From: CAYVHU01 sp964451415
Lineage (GTDB): Bacteria; Pseudomonadota; Alphaproteobacteria; Rhodospirillales; Magnetovibrionaceae
NCBI GenBank assembly: GCA_964451415.1
Contig: CAYVHU010000014.1
Coordinates: 6,658 to 70,657, forward strand
Length of the DNA: 64,000 nucleotides
Direction of reading: 5' to 3'
Numbering within the stretch: the first letter of the stretch is position 1; each line of letters starts with the position of its first letter. Below are positions 16,313 to 25,678 of the stretch, piece after piece. The translations under genes and the position numbers were made by a program. A model generated the notes under the pieces. The model ran no database searches. It was not told the origin of the DNA and was given only the letters and a program-made list of their open reading frames with translations.

Positions 16313-16987
16313 ATGCCCGATTACCTGAATGTCATTTATGACGAGAAATCACATCCGTTTACCGACTATCCCTCACGGCTTGCCGCATATCTCTATCAAG
16401 CATTCAAGCTGAATGAACGAGATACAATGCTTGAGTTGGGAAGCGGTCGTGGCGAGATGTTGAAGTGCTTTTCCGATCTCGGGATGACGGTTAAAGGCGT
16501 TGACTTGTCCCAAGAGGCGCAAGTTTTATCACCTGGGCTGGAAATGTCGAGTTGCGATTTGGAAACGGAAAAACTTCCCTTTCCGGATAGCTGTTTTGAT
16601 GTTGTCTTTAATAAATCTGTTCTTGAACATATTCGGAATACGGATCATCTTATCCGTGAAATACGACGCGTTCTAAAACCGGGCGGGTTAATCCTGTGCA
16701 TGGTTCCAGACTGGGAATCGAATTATAAAATTTTCTTTGATGACTATACCCATAAATCGCCGTTTACGACCGTGTCGCTTAATGATTTATTGCGTATCCA
16801 TGATTTTGTAGATGTCCGTGTTTACAAATTCAGGCAATTGCCCATCGTTTGGCGGCATCCTTGGCTGAATTTTGTTTGCGCGTTGATGAGTCCATTTGTG
16901 CCGATCAGAACCAATATCGGGTTTTTGCGATGGTCGCGCGAATTGATGATTGTTGCGTGTGGTACCCAGCGAGAATCTGAACAATGA
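16313..16987 (+). CDS. Class I SAM-dependent methyltransferase
   Basis: A 224-residue methyltransferase of the UbiE/type 11 fold. Motif I is MLELGSGRGEMLK at about residues 40-52, the acidic end of strand 2 is VKGVDLS, and the post-motif segment FPDSCFDVVFNKSVLEHI is typical. IREIRRVLKPGGLILCMVPD follows. The C-terminal half has a hydrophobic stretch (NFVCALMSPFVPI) that may touch the membrane. It overlaps the B12 radical SAM gene by 4 bp and follows another radical SAM gene by 6 bp, so the three act in one unit. Probably methylates a sugar or lipid; acceptor unknown. Confidence 0.85.
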   Translation: MPDYLNVIYDEKSHPFTDYPSRLAAYLYQAFKLNERDTMLELGSGRGEMLKCFSDLGMTVKGVDLSQEAQVLSPGLEMSSCDLETEKLPFPDSCFDVVFNKSVLEHIRNTDHLIREIRRVLKPGGLILCMVPDWESNYKIFFDDYTHKSPFTTVSLNDLLRIHDFVDVRVYKFRQLPIVWRHPWLNFVCALMSPFVPIRTNIGFLRWSRELMIVACGTQRESEQ

Positions 16988-19144
16988 GTAAGAACAGACC
17001 TGTAAAAATTTTTCTCGGTGATCTTGTGCACACGTGGGAAAAAGCCAGTACCTGGACCTTTCCACTGAATATCGGTTTTATTAGCGCATACGCCAGCAAG
17101 ATCTTGGGCGATGACGTCGAGTTTCGTCTGTTCAAACGTCCCGAAAAAATGATCGAAGCGCTTCGCAACGATCCCCCCGATGTGGTTGGCTTTTCCTATT
17201 ATGTGTGGAATGCGAACCTGAACGGCCTTTTGTGCAAGATCGCAAAGGATGCCAATCCCCATGTGCTTAGCGTCGGTGGGGGGCCGAATTTCACCTCCAT
17301 CAACACCACCGAAGAGAAGGCGGCCCAAGTCTTCCAGAACCAGCCTCAACTGGATGCGTATGTGGTAAACCAAGGTGAGCGCGGTTTTGTCGAACTGATG
17401 CGAGCATTTTTGGGTGCGCGGCGAGACGTTGTCAAGTTGCGTACTTTGACGGTTGATGGATGCGTTATCAATGGTGACGTGACGGTGGGGCGCATACAAA
17501 TCGGCCCGCCCCTGGACGCAATGCGCGATTTGGAAGAGGTGCCATCGCCGTACCTGAGCGGTATTTTGGATGAGTTCTTTGACGAACCCTTTGCCCCGAT
17601 TTTGGAAACCAATCGCTCATGCCCATACCGCTGTACCTTTTGCGCGTGGGGGATTGGAACTGCGAAAATGGCGCGCTTTAGCGTAGAACGCGTGGTTGAG
17701 GAAATTGACTACATTGGCCAGCGGTGCAAGAACGCGGCGCAAATGTTTATTGCAGATGCCAATTTCGGCATGCTTAAACGCGACACCGATATCGCACGTA
17801 ACCTGAATAATTCACACAAAAAATACGGCTTTCCTGGCCATTTGGCGGTGCAGTGGCACAAGTCACGCCCCGATCTGATTATTTCAGCAGCGCGCGAGGT
17901 CAAAGATATCGCGCGCATCGGTGCATCGATGCAGTCTTTGCACCCCGAAACCCTGGAGGCCGTGAAGCGCAAAAACCTGCCGTTGGAACAGGTCAAGGAT
18001 ATGCTTGAAGAGTTGAGTGCCGACGGCGAGGAAATGCCACTGGTCTCAGAGCTGATTCTAGGGTTGCCCCTGGAAACACGGGAGTCGCATCTGGAAGCCA
18101 ACCGCACCATGATCAACGCGGGTGCAGAGATGATCAATTATAATCTCTACCTTCTTCCGGGTACAGAAATGGATAGCCAGGAAAGTCGCAAAAAGTATTT
18201 CAAGGAAACGGGCTGGCGGTTGATGGACAACGCGTTCGGCGTCTATGACGGGGTCAGGGTGTTTGAGGGCCAGGAAACGGTACAGGCAACCTCGACCATG
18301 TCACGTGACGAGTTGCGGGGCTTTCGCTTTTATCATTTCCTTCTGCAGTTCATGTGGGGGGGGGCGCTGGTACTATGACTACATCAATCTGTTTCACGGG
18401 TTGGGCACCCATCCTGTCGACCTGCTTGATCGGATCAGCCGGACTTTTCCGCGTGATGACAGTTCGTTGGGCCGGTTGTATCAGGACTTCAAGGCCGACC
18501 ACGAACTGGAAACGTTCAAGACTTACGAAGACATGTGTGGATATTGGACTGAGGATGAAGCCCTGGAACGTTTGCGTACCGGCGGTTATGGTAAGCTGAA
18601 CTTTGCCTATACATATAAAGTACTGTTGGAATGTCGTTCCGAATTCGACCAGTTTTTGTTGCAAACGGCGGAATGCATGATCAAAGAAAACGTGCCGGAT
18701 GATGCGGTTCGGATTATGGATGTTACGCGCGACATTTTGAGTTTCGGTGCAGCATTACAGGTGAAACTCAACGAAGATATGTCTCTGGTTCCGGTCAACT
18801 GGGGCGATTTTGGTTATGATATCTTAAGGTGGCGCAATAACGATTATCAAGGCTTGCCCGCGCCCTGCGAAGGCAATGCAGTGCACTACAAATTCAGCGT
18901 GCCCGACGCACAGCACGAAAAACTGACGCGCCTGTTGTCTCAATACAAATCGCATAACAAAAATTTGACGTTGCGCAAGATGAGCGAGTACATCAAGCCG
19001 CATGAATTTTTCTATACTGTTGAACCCGTGGATGAACTTTTCAATGACGCCAAGAATGAAAAAATACCGATGGTGCCACAGTCGGGAACTCATGACAGTT
19101 GGTCTTATCTTAAGGGGCGTCAGTCTGGTGATGACCAACGCTAA
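16984..19144 (+). pseudogene. B12-binding radical SAM protein, frameshifted in a poly-G tract
   Basis: The first frame runs from ATG 16984 and stops at 18378. A second frame continues with WYYDYINLFHGLG from about 18365 to 19144. Removing one G from the 9-G run at 18356-18364 joins them into a protein of 719 residues. The N-terminal region resembles a cobalamin-binding domain (VVGFSYYVWNANLNG, VLSVGGGPNF). C213, C217 and C220 in NRSCPYRCTFCAWG bind the radical SAM cluster. The C-terminal part, beyond the break, is an alpha-helical domain of unknown role. Either a phase-variable switch now off, a true mutation, or a homopolymer sequencing error. It follows the methyltransferase by ATGA overlap. 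Confidence 0.8.
18356..18364 (+). repeat. Homopolymeric G tract (9 G) at a frameshift
   Basis: Nine consecutive G residues occupy codons 458-461 of the B12-binding radical SAM gene. Eight G would keep the two long frames in phase. Runs of this type in surface-structure genes are classical slipped-strand phase-variation sites. Confidence 0.85.
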
Positions 19145-19352
19145 CGACCACCATATGACACTCTGATGCCGGGGGGCAGGGGCCGTCCACACCATCACCT
19201 CATCGAAGATGGTTTGCGGCGCGGGTCTCGGCTTTTCTGCAAGTGCGCGTTGATATATAATGGATGGATGTGGATGCAATGCCAGTTCCTGGTAATAAAT
19301 ACAAATTCATGGTGAATAGTACCGACCATCTTGCAGGTATTCAGGTCGTTTG
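19145..19352 (+). promoter_or_regulatory. Intergenic region with candidate promoter for the KamA-like gene
   Basis: About 200 bp without a gene. It holds a perfect TATAAT at 19256-19261; the best -35 at 17 bp spacing is TTTTCT at 19233-19238, which is weak. Transcription from here would start about 85 nt before the radical SAM gene at 19353 and would serve the pse genes after it. Nothing else is recognised in this stretch. Confidence 0.35.
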
Positions 19353-20504
19353 ATGAGAATACTGATGGCCGACGCAAAGAATAGTGACTTTCGAGAGCTG
19401 ATTTCGCCTTTTCTTCGTGGAAAAATTGCAGATTTGGAAGAAAAGTACGGCTCCGACAGCCTTGAGTTGCGAGCCATTACAAGACAGTACCTGCGCGATC
19501 CTTTGGAAAATATCATTCACTCCAGGGAACGACGTCGGCATTACGAATCCGAGGTTCATCTCATGTTTGACGGCGAGCCCGTCGTTGGGGTTGAACGCTT
19601 GTACAGGCGAACCGTATTGATCGAACCCACTACGGTGTGTGCGGCGCATTGCCGATGGTGCTTGCGTGGTCAGTATCCCGTGAAAACCATGAGTAATGAA
19701 CAAATTGTGCACGCGACACGCTACATTGGTTCCAACGATTTGCGCGACGATATTGATGAGGTGCTGATTACAGGTGGGGATCCGTTAATGTCACAGCCCA
19801 TGCTGGCGTTGACGTTGAGTGAATTGCGCCGCAATGCGCCAAACGTGCGTACGGTACGTATCGGCAGCCGACTGATTTTTCAGGAACCGAAAAAAATAAA
19901 TGCGGATATGATGGATATTTTTGGCCGGTATCCAGACTTCAAGTTCGAAGTTGGCGTGAACGTCAACCATCCCATCGAGTTTTGGCCGGAGTGTATCGAT
20001 GCGGTTCATCGTCTGCAAGACGGGGGCTTTCGGATTTACAACCAGCATCCGCTTTTGCGTGGTGTAAACGATGATCTCGAAACCTTGATCGAATTGTACG
20101 ATGCGATGCGCCACAATGGGATCGAAGCTCATTACCTGTTCCATGCCATACCCTTGCGTGGTATGAGCCATCACCGCACGTCCTTGCGCCGCGGTGCGAA
20201 GTTGGCGGGACTGCTGTGTAGCAACGGCCACTTCTCGGGTCGGGTCAAACCGCGGTATGCGGTGTTGAGCGATATTGGCAAGATCGTAATATACGAAGGT
20301 ACGATCGTTGATCGTTGCCGTTCCGACAATACGGTGCTGTTGCAGTCTGGGTATCGGTTGGAAGAGCGTCAACGCTGGGTGCCGTCGTGGCAGATGCCCG
20401 ATAGCGTCGTGCTCGACAATGACGGCTACATGCGTACGCGCTACCAAGACGGAACCGACGAAGATGAAACTGAGAGCGCCGTTCCCCTTTCATACAGCGC
20501 CTGA
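19353..20504 (+). CDS. Radical SAM protein of the lysine 2,3-aminomutase (KamA) family
   Basis: A 383-residue protein. C96, C100 and C103 in TTVCAAHCRWCLRGQYP match the KamA cluster motif CxxHCRxC. LITGGDPLM and NQHPLLRGVND also match the family. In true aminomutases a PGGGGK loop holds the lysine that binds PLP. Here the aligned segment is GHFSG then LSDIGKI, with K310 kept but the glycines mostly lost. It may therefore be an amino-acid or amino-sugar mutase with altered specificity. The gene lies directly before pseB and 205 bp after the broken radical SAM gene. ATG 19353 is preferred over TTG 19350. Substrate unknown. Confidence 0.82.
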   Translation: MRILMADAKNSDFRELISPFLRGKIADLEEKYGSDSLELRAITRQYLRDPLENIIHSRERRRHYESEVHLMFDGEPVVGVERLYRRTVLIEPTTVCAAHCRWCLRGQYPVKTMSNEQIVHATRYIGSNDLRDDIDEVLITGGDPLMSQPMLALTLSELRRNAPNVRTVRIGSRLIFQEPKKINADMMDIFGRYPDFKFEVGVNVNHPIEFWPECIDAVHRLQDGGFRIYNQHPLLRGVNDDLETLIELYDAMRHNGIEAHYLFHAIPLRGMSHHRTSLRRGAKLAGLLCSNGHFSGRVKPRYAVLSDIGKIVIYEGTIVDRCRSDNTVLLQSGYRLEERQRWVPSWQMPDSVVLDNDGYMRTRYQDGTDEDETESAVPLSYSA

Positions 20505-20558
20505 TTCTTTGAAATAAACAGTTAAAAACAAAAACTCTCAGACAAGGAAACAACGGAT

Positions 20559-21557
20559 ATGGGCTCACTTGATGGCCGTAAGGTTCTTTTAACAGGTGGC
20601 ACGGGTTCATTTGGCAAGGCCTTTGTGAAGAAGCTCTTGCAAGAGCACGACGTGAAAAGGTTGGTTGTGTATTCGCGCGATGAACTCAAGCAATTCGATA
20701 TGGCACAGGATATTGACGCGCCGAACTTGCGTTATTTTATTGGCGACGTCAGGGATGGAAATCGTTTGGAACGGGCGTTTGACGGCATTGATACCGTCAT
20801 CCACGCTGCTGCGTTGAAGCAGGTGGTCACGGCTGAGTACAATCCCATCGAATGCATCATGACCAACATCCTGGGTGCTGAAAACGTAATTAACGCCGCG
20901 ATCAACAAAGGGGTCAGGCATGTGATTGCCCTGTCTACGGACAAGGCTGTTAATCCGCTTAATCTTTATGGTGCAACCAAGTTGTGTTCCGACAAACTTT
21001 TCGTTGCCGCCAACAACATGTCGGGCAAGAGTGGATGCAAGTTTTCGGTCGTGCGTTACGGCAACGTTATCGCATCGCGCGGCAGTGTTGTGCCGGTGTT
21101 TCGCAAGCAAAAACAGACGGGAACGTTAACCATAACCGACCCGCGCATGACGCGTTTCTGGCTGACTTTGGAACAGGGTACAGATTTTGTCATCAAGTGT
21201 CTGCGGTTGATGCGTGGGGGAGAAGTTTTCATTCCAAAAATTCCGTCCATGCGTATTGCTGATTTGGCGACGGCTATGGCGCCGCAGTGCAAGCAAAAAG
21301 TTATCGGCATTCGCCCCGGTGAGAAACTGCATGAAGTGTTAATCCCCGCCGATGAGGCGGGTTACACGCTTGAATTCAAGGATTATTATATTATCAATCC
21401 CAGTATCCATATGTGGGAAGAAAATCGCACCCGGGTCTACGGTGGTGAAGACGGGCACGCGGTTTCCGAAAATTTTGAATATTCCAGTGACGCCAACACC
21501 CAGTGGATTAGCGGCCAGGAATTGGCCGATATGATTGAGGGTGAGGTTGAAACTTGA
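20559..21557 (+). CDS. pseB: UDP-GlcNAc 4,6-dehydratase (inverting), PseB
   Basis: A 332-residue extended SDR that converts UDP-GlcNAc to UDP-2-acetamido-2,6-dideoxy-L-arabino-hexos-4-ulose, the first step to pseudaminic acid. The NADP motif VLLTGGTGSFGKAFVKKLL, VYSRDELKQFDM, VIHAAALKQV and the active-site ALSTDKAVNPLNLYGATK are the PseB/FlaA1 form, with STDK in place of TDE. The C-terminus has IRPGEKLHEVLI. The start has AAGGA upstream. TTGA overlap with pseC shows translational coupling. Confidence 0.95.
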   Translation: MGSLDGRKVLLTGGTGSFGKAFVKKLLQEHDVKRLVVYSRDELKQFDMAQDIDAPNLRYFIGDVRDGNRLERAFDGIDTVIHAAALKQVVTAEYNPIECIMTNILGAENVINAAINKGVRHVIALSTDKAVNPLNLYGATKLCSDKLFVAANNMSGKSGCKFSVVRYGNVIASRGSVVPVFRKQKQTGTLTITDPRMTRFWLTLEQGTDFVIKCLRLMRGGEVFIPKIPSMRIADLATAMAPQCKQKVIGIRPGEKLHEVLIPADEAGYTLEFKDYYIINPSIHMWEENRTRVYGGEDGHAVSENFEYSSDANTQWISGQELADMIEGEVET

Positions 21558-22753
21558 ACCCTCGTTTTTTGGGCTATGGTTCGCAGAGTCTTGATGAACG
21601 GGACATAGAGGCCGTCGTTGAGGTTCTGAAAAGCGATTTTTTGACGCAGGGACCGGCGGTTGCGCGTTTCGAAGCGGCATTGGCCGAACGCGTTGGCGCA
21701 AAATACGCGGTCGCGGTATCGAGTGGAACGGCGGCTCTGCACCTTGCGTGTCTGGCGTCGGGGATGAAACCCGGCGATGTCGGCGTAACGTCGGCGTTGA
21801 CGTTTGTCGCTTCGGCCAATGCGTTTCTCTATGCGCAGGGACGGGCGCTGCTGAGTGATATTGATGCGCAAACCTTGTGCATGTCCAAAGATACCCTGGC
21901 CCGGGCTTTGACCGGAGAGTCGCCGTTGAAGGCCGTCACGCCCGTTCACTTTGCAGGATTGAGTGTAGGACTGTCCGCTATTCGCAAGCATGTTGGCAAT
22001 GATGTTTCTATTATTGAAGATGCCTGTCACGCCCTGGGGGGGGACGATGAAGACGGCCTGCCTGTGGGGTGTTGCGCGCATTCCAATATGACCGTGTTTT
22101 CGTTTCATCCCGTCAAACCAATTACGACGGGCGAGGGCGGGGCAATCACGACCAACGACCCGTATCTTCGCGATTTATTGCAACGGTTGCGTAGCCACGG
22201 TATCGAAAAAGAGCCTGAGCTGCTGCAATTGCGTGATCAGGGTGTTGATGAGGATTCCGGGGCCGTTTTTCCGTGGTACTACGAACAACAGATGCTGGGG
22301 TACAATTACCGCATGAGCGATATCCATGCCGCTCTGGGGCTGTCGCAGTTGGCGAAACTGGACGGCTTTATCGCCCGTCGCCGCGAAATTGCCTTGTTTT
22401 ACGACCGGAAGGTGTCCCGGCTTGCCCATGTGCGTGGCGTGCATAGCGCGCCGGAAATGCGCAAACGTTCCGGCCTGCACCTTTACGTTATTCGTTGTAA
22501 TTACAAAGCCTTGGGCAAAACCCGTGAACGGGTCATGACGGAATTGAAGACACGCGGTATCGGCAGCCAGGTCCACTATATTCCGCTTTACCGCCAGCCT
22601 TTCCATATGAAGAGGGAAAAATGGTGTTCCGGGGACTTTCCCATATGCGAAGGCTACTACGCGGAGGCGCTCAGCATTCCTTTGTTTGCGTCCATGAGGG
22701 ATGAGGATGTTGAGCGCGTAAGCCAGGCTCTTGATGAAGTCCTCACGTCTTGA
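21554..22753 (+). CDS. pseC: UDP-4-amino-4,6-dideoxy-L-AltNAc transaminase, PseC
   Basis: A 399-residue PLP aminotransferase, second step of the pseudaminic-acid pathway. PLP motifs are AVSSGTAALHLA, IIEDACHALGG and K188 in VFSFHPVKPITTGEGG. The C-terminal HYIPLYRQPFH segment is typical of PseC. It starts at TTG overlapping the pseB stop. Directly upstream GAGGTTGAAAC serves as a weak ribosome site. The length is slightly above the usual 385. PseH and PseG activities needed next lie 11 kb downstream at 33241. Confidence 0.94.
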   Translation: MNPRFLGYGSQSLDERDIEAVVEVLKSDFLTQGPAVARFEAALAERVGAKYAVAVSSGTAALHLACLASGMKPGDVGVTSALTFVASANAFLYAQGRALLSDIDAQTLCMSKDTLARALTGESPLKAVTPVHFAGLSVGLSAIRKHVGNDVSIIEDACHALGGDDEDGLPVGCCAHSNMTVFSFHPVKPITTGEGGAITTNDPYLRDLLQRLRSHGIEKEPELLQLRDQGVDEDSGAVFPWYYEQQMLGYNYRMSDIHAALGLSQLAKLDGFIARRREIALFYDRKVSRLAHVRGVHSAPEMRKRSGLHLYVIRCNYKALGKTRERVMTELKTRGIGSQVHYIPLYRQPFHMKREKWCSGDFPICEGYYAEALSIPLFASMRDEDVERVSQALDEVLTS

Positions 22754-22802
22754 ACAGTAAGTCCCATGTCGCCAAGCCGCTCTGTCAGGTGCAACAAATC
22801 CC

Positions 22803-24608
22803 ATGAATTTCATGCATGAAGCCCTCAATTATATTCGCGAGGAAGCGAAATTATTCGCGTTGTTCCTCGGCTTGTCGCTCTTTCTGGCTCTCAGCGAGGG
22901 CTTGAGCGTTTCCCTGCTCATTCCCATCCTCGGGGCAGGTGGTGGCGGGGATACATTGTCGTCATTGCCGGTTATCGGGCATTTTTTCAGGCCTTTGATG
23001 CAAATGAACGTTTCGCAGCGCATTTTGACGGTATCGGTCTTGTTATCCGCAGTGCTTGTTGTCCGTGGAGGATTGCAGTATGCAACCCAAATCCTTAGTG
23101 CCACATTGCCCTTGCGGATTCAGCGCAGAATCATGACGCAGGTGTTCGATCTTTTGATGCATGTGCAGTTGAATTATTTGCATGGGAAAAAAATCGGTGA
23201 ACTCAAAACCTTGATTCAGGAACATCCCGTTCGCGTGGCTACGGCTTTGAGGAGTATCGCGGATATCGTTTCAAGCTTCATTTTAATTTTTATTTACATG
23301 CTGTTGATGATTGCCATTTCCTGGCAGATTACCATCGTGACGATAGGGTTTGTCGGGGTTCTGCTGCTGATTTTGCGCTGGATCAGTGCGCGGCGTCTTG
23401 TTTTTGCTGGAACCCAGTTGTCAAAGACCATGGACAGGATGCATGAGGTCTTTTTTGGGGCGATTCAGGGGGTGAAGCTGGTGCGTCTGGCCAATGCCGA
23501 AACGCGGATGAGCGATGAGTTCACGACGGCTGTAAATAATTTTTACGCCGTGGATTTAAAGCGATACCAGATCGGTGAATTGCAATCTCCACTGTTTATG
23601 ACCCTGGCCGGGCTGTTTGTCTGTGCGATTTTGATATTCGGTGCCTTAACGCAAAGTGGTAGCGCTTGGGTAGTCTTGGCCTTGATGTTTATCATCAGCT
23701 TGTATCGGATGCTTGGTCCCGCCAGCCGGATCGTCACCGCGCAGGTGTCGATTCACGCCAACAAGGATTCGTTCCAAAGATTGAAAAGTTTGTTTGCCGA
23801 GGCGACGGCAATGCGCCAGAAAAACGGCACGATCCGGGCAAGCGGATTGAACACGGGCATTTGTTTTGAGGACGTTACCTTTTCGTATCCGGCAACGGAT
23901 GTTCCCGCCGTCCGCAATCTTTCCTTGATTATACCAGTGGGTAAAATGGTTGCGTTGGTGGGGCCATCTGGCAGCGGCAAAAGTACCATAGTCGGATTGG
24001 TGGCGCGTTTGTTCGATCCTCAAAAAGGACGTATTATGATTGATGGCGAGGATCTCAAAGATCTTGAAATCGGATCCTGGCGCCGGCGCATCGGGACGGT
24101 GACGCAAGAAACCTTCCTGTTCAACGACACCATATACAATAACATTTCGTTCGGACGCGACGATGTGCCTCTGTCCGAAGTGCGTATGGCGGCGAAGTGG
24201 GCGGCGGCCGACACTTTTATCGAAGTCCTTCCCGATGGGTATGAAACGCGGGTTGGTGAGCGTGGCGCACGCCTTTCAGGCGGCCAGGCCCAGCGCCTGG
24301 CTCTGGCGCGCGCCATTATCAACAATCCGGACTTTCTGATTCTGGATGAGGCCACCAGTCATCTGGATAGCCTGAATGAACAGGTGATTCAAAAAACAAT
24401 ACAAGCCATGCATGGCAAAAAAACAATCCTTGTTGTCGCGCATCGCCTATCAACCATCAGAAATGCCGACATGATTGCCGTCGTGAAAAACGGCACTATC
24501 GTGGAAACGGGCGTACATGAGGACTTGATGCAAAAACCTAGTGTTTACAAACGTCTGTTCGAAACCCAGAGTCTGGAACTGACCGATATCGACACGGCAA
24601 CATCATGA
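22803..24608 (+). CDS. ABC exporter, fused permease-ATPase (MsbA/PglK type)
   Basis: A 601-residue half transporter. Hydrophobic segments lie at about residues 18-40, 75-95, 155-200 and 260-300, forming the transmembrane domain. The ATPase domain from about residue 350 has Walker A GPSGSGKST, Q-loop TQETFLFND, signature LSGGQAQRLAL, Walker B FLILDEATSHLD and the switch AHRLSTI. It may flip a lipid-linked oligosaccharide, as PglK does, or export another lipid. It overlaps the next gene by 4 bp and follows pseC by 49 bp. It is the only membrane transporter in the island. ATG 22803 and 22812 are both possible starts. Confidence 0.9.
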   Translation: MNFMHEALNYIREEAKLFALFLGLSLFLALSEGLSVSLLIPILGAGGGGDTLSSLPVIGHFFRPLMQMNVSQRILTVSVLLSAVLVVRGGLQYATQILSATLPLRIQRRIMTQVFDLLMHVQLNYLHGKKIGELKTLIQEHPVRVATALRSIADIVSSFILIFIYMLLMIAISWQITIVTIGFVGVLLLILRWISARRLVFAGTQLSKTMDRMHEVFFGAIQGVKLVRLANAETRMSDEFTTAVNNFYAVDLKRYQIGELQSPLFMTLAGLFVCAILIFGALTQSGSAWVVLALMFIISLYRMLGPASRIVTAQVSIHANKDSFQRLKSLFAEATAMRQKNGTIRASGLNTGICFEDVTFSYPATDVPAVRNLSLIIPVGKMVALVGPSGSGKSTIVGLVARLFDPQKGRIMIDGEDLKDLEIGSWRRRIGTVTQETFLFNDTIYNNISFGRDDVPLSEVRMAAKWAAADTFIEVLPDGYETRVGERGARLSGGQAQRLALARAIINNPDFLILDEATSHLDSLNEQVIQKTIQAMHGKKTILVVAHRLSTIRNADMIAVVKNGTIVETGVHEDLMQKPSVYKRLFETQSLELTDIDTATS

Positions 24609-25678
24609 CAAACGACTTCCCTCTTAACGTTTTGCTGGTTACCTTTCAAACGGGGTGCGCAAATTCGATTGTTTTGATCGCCAAGGCGCTACGCCAGCGC
24701 GGCGCACGCATCCATGGCGTATGCGCGGGGGCTTGCGTTCGCGTGTTTGAAAGAGAAGCCGTTTCCCATCAGGTTCTGGACGTCAATGTGTCCGATGCGC
24801 AAATTGATGCGCTCCTCGATGCACAGGCGCCGGATCTGGTGATCACGGGTTCAAACGCCGCCAATCGTTTTGAATTCAATTTTCGCCTAAGGGCGCGTCA
24901 GCGCGGCGTACAGGTGATAACGACCTTGGACTATTGGAGCGCCTACCAGGGACGTTTCCACGATAACGAAACCGGTGTGACGTCGCTTCCGGATAAACTT
25001 CTGGTCACCGACGCGGTAATGCGCGATGAGTTGCGCAAGGCCGGTTTCAAGGATGCGCGGATCGAGATTGTCGGAAATCCGTATTTTGAACATTTGGCCC
25101 TTGAGGCGTCGGCGACAAGAAATCCGCGAATACGTGCGTACAAACGGATTTTGTTTACGTCCCAGCCAATCGCTGCTCTGTTTGGGACATCTTCGAAAAA
25201 TCCTCGCTTTCTCGGCTACGAAGAAGGTGGCGTTTTTGACGCCCTGGTTGACGACCTCAAGGCCCGGCCCGAGTGCCGTCTATACGTCAAACCGCATCCC
25301 AGAGAAGATCTTACGGTGTGGAGGGGACGTTTGAAAAAAGCGAAAGCGGTAGAGAAACAGATTTTCTTCATTGGGGGGCGTGGTCGCTCCCTGGGCCTGT
25401 TGCAAGCGGCCGATGTCGTGGTTGGGATGACCAGCAATATGTTGCTGGAAGCACTCGTTGTCGGCACGGCGGCGGTATCGTTCCAACCCGACACGAACGG
25501 CAAATTTGAATTTTATGGGACTTCGTCGGGACTGGTACCGACGGCGCGCAAGATCGACAGGTTGCCCCCCTTGATTGATGAGGCCCTGACACGCAGCGCG
25601 ACGACGGTACGCGAAAAGGTTGGTGTTTTATATAAAGGCGCCCTTGCGCGCTGCATTGACGTCATAACGGCGAAATAA
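24605..25678 (+). CDS. Putative GT-B-like glycosyltransferase
   Basis: A 357-residue protein. The N-terminus (NVLLVTFQTGCANSIVLIAKAL) is an acceptor Rossmann domain. The C-terminal half has CRLYVKPHPREDLTVW and LLQAADVVVGMTSNMLLEALVVGTAAVSF, the pattern of polysaccharide GT-B transferases. It is translationally coupled to the ABC exporter. A decayed copy of its last 230 bp recurs at 29832-30053. Role in transferring pseudaminate or another sugar is possible; the acceptor cannot be read. Confidence 0.72.
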   Translation: MTNDFPLNVLLVTFQTGCANSIVLIAKALRQRGARIHGVCAGACVRVFEREAVSHQVLDVNVSDAQIDALLDAQAPDLVITGSNAANRFEFNFRLRARQRGVQVITTLDYWSAYQGRFHDNETGVTSLPDKLLVTDAVMRDELRKAGFKDARIEIVGNPYFEHLALEASATRNPRIRAYKRILFTSQPIAALFGTSSKNPRFLGYEEGGVFDALVDDLKARPECRLYVKPHPREDLTVWRGRLKKAKAVEKQIFFIGGRGRSLGLLQAADVVVGMTSNMLLEALVVGTAAVSFQPDTNGKFEFYGTSSGLVPTARKIDRLPPLIDEALTRSATTVREKVGVLYKGALARCIDVITAK

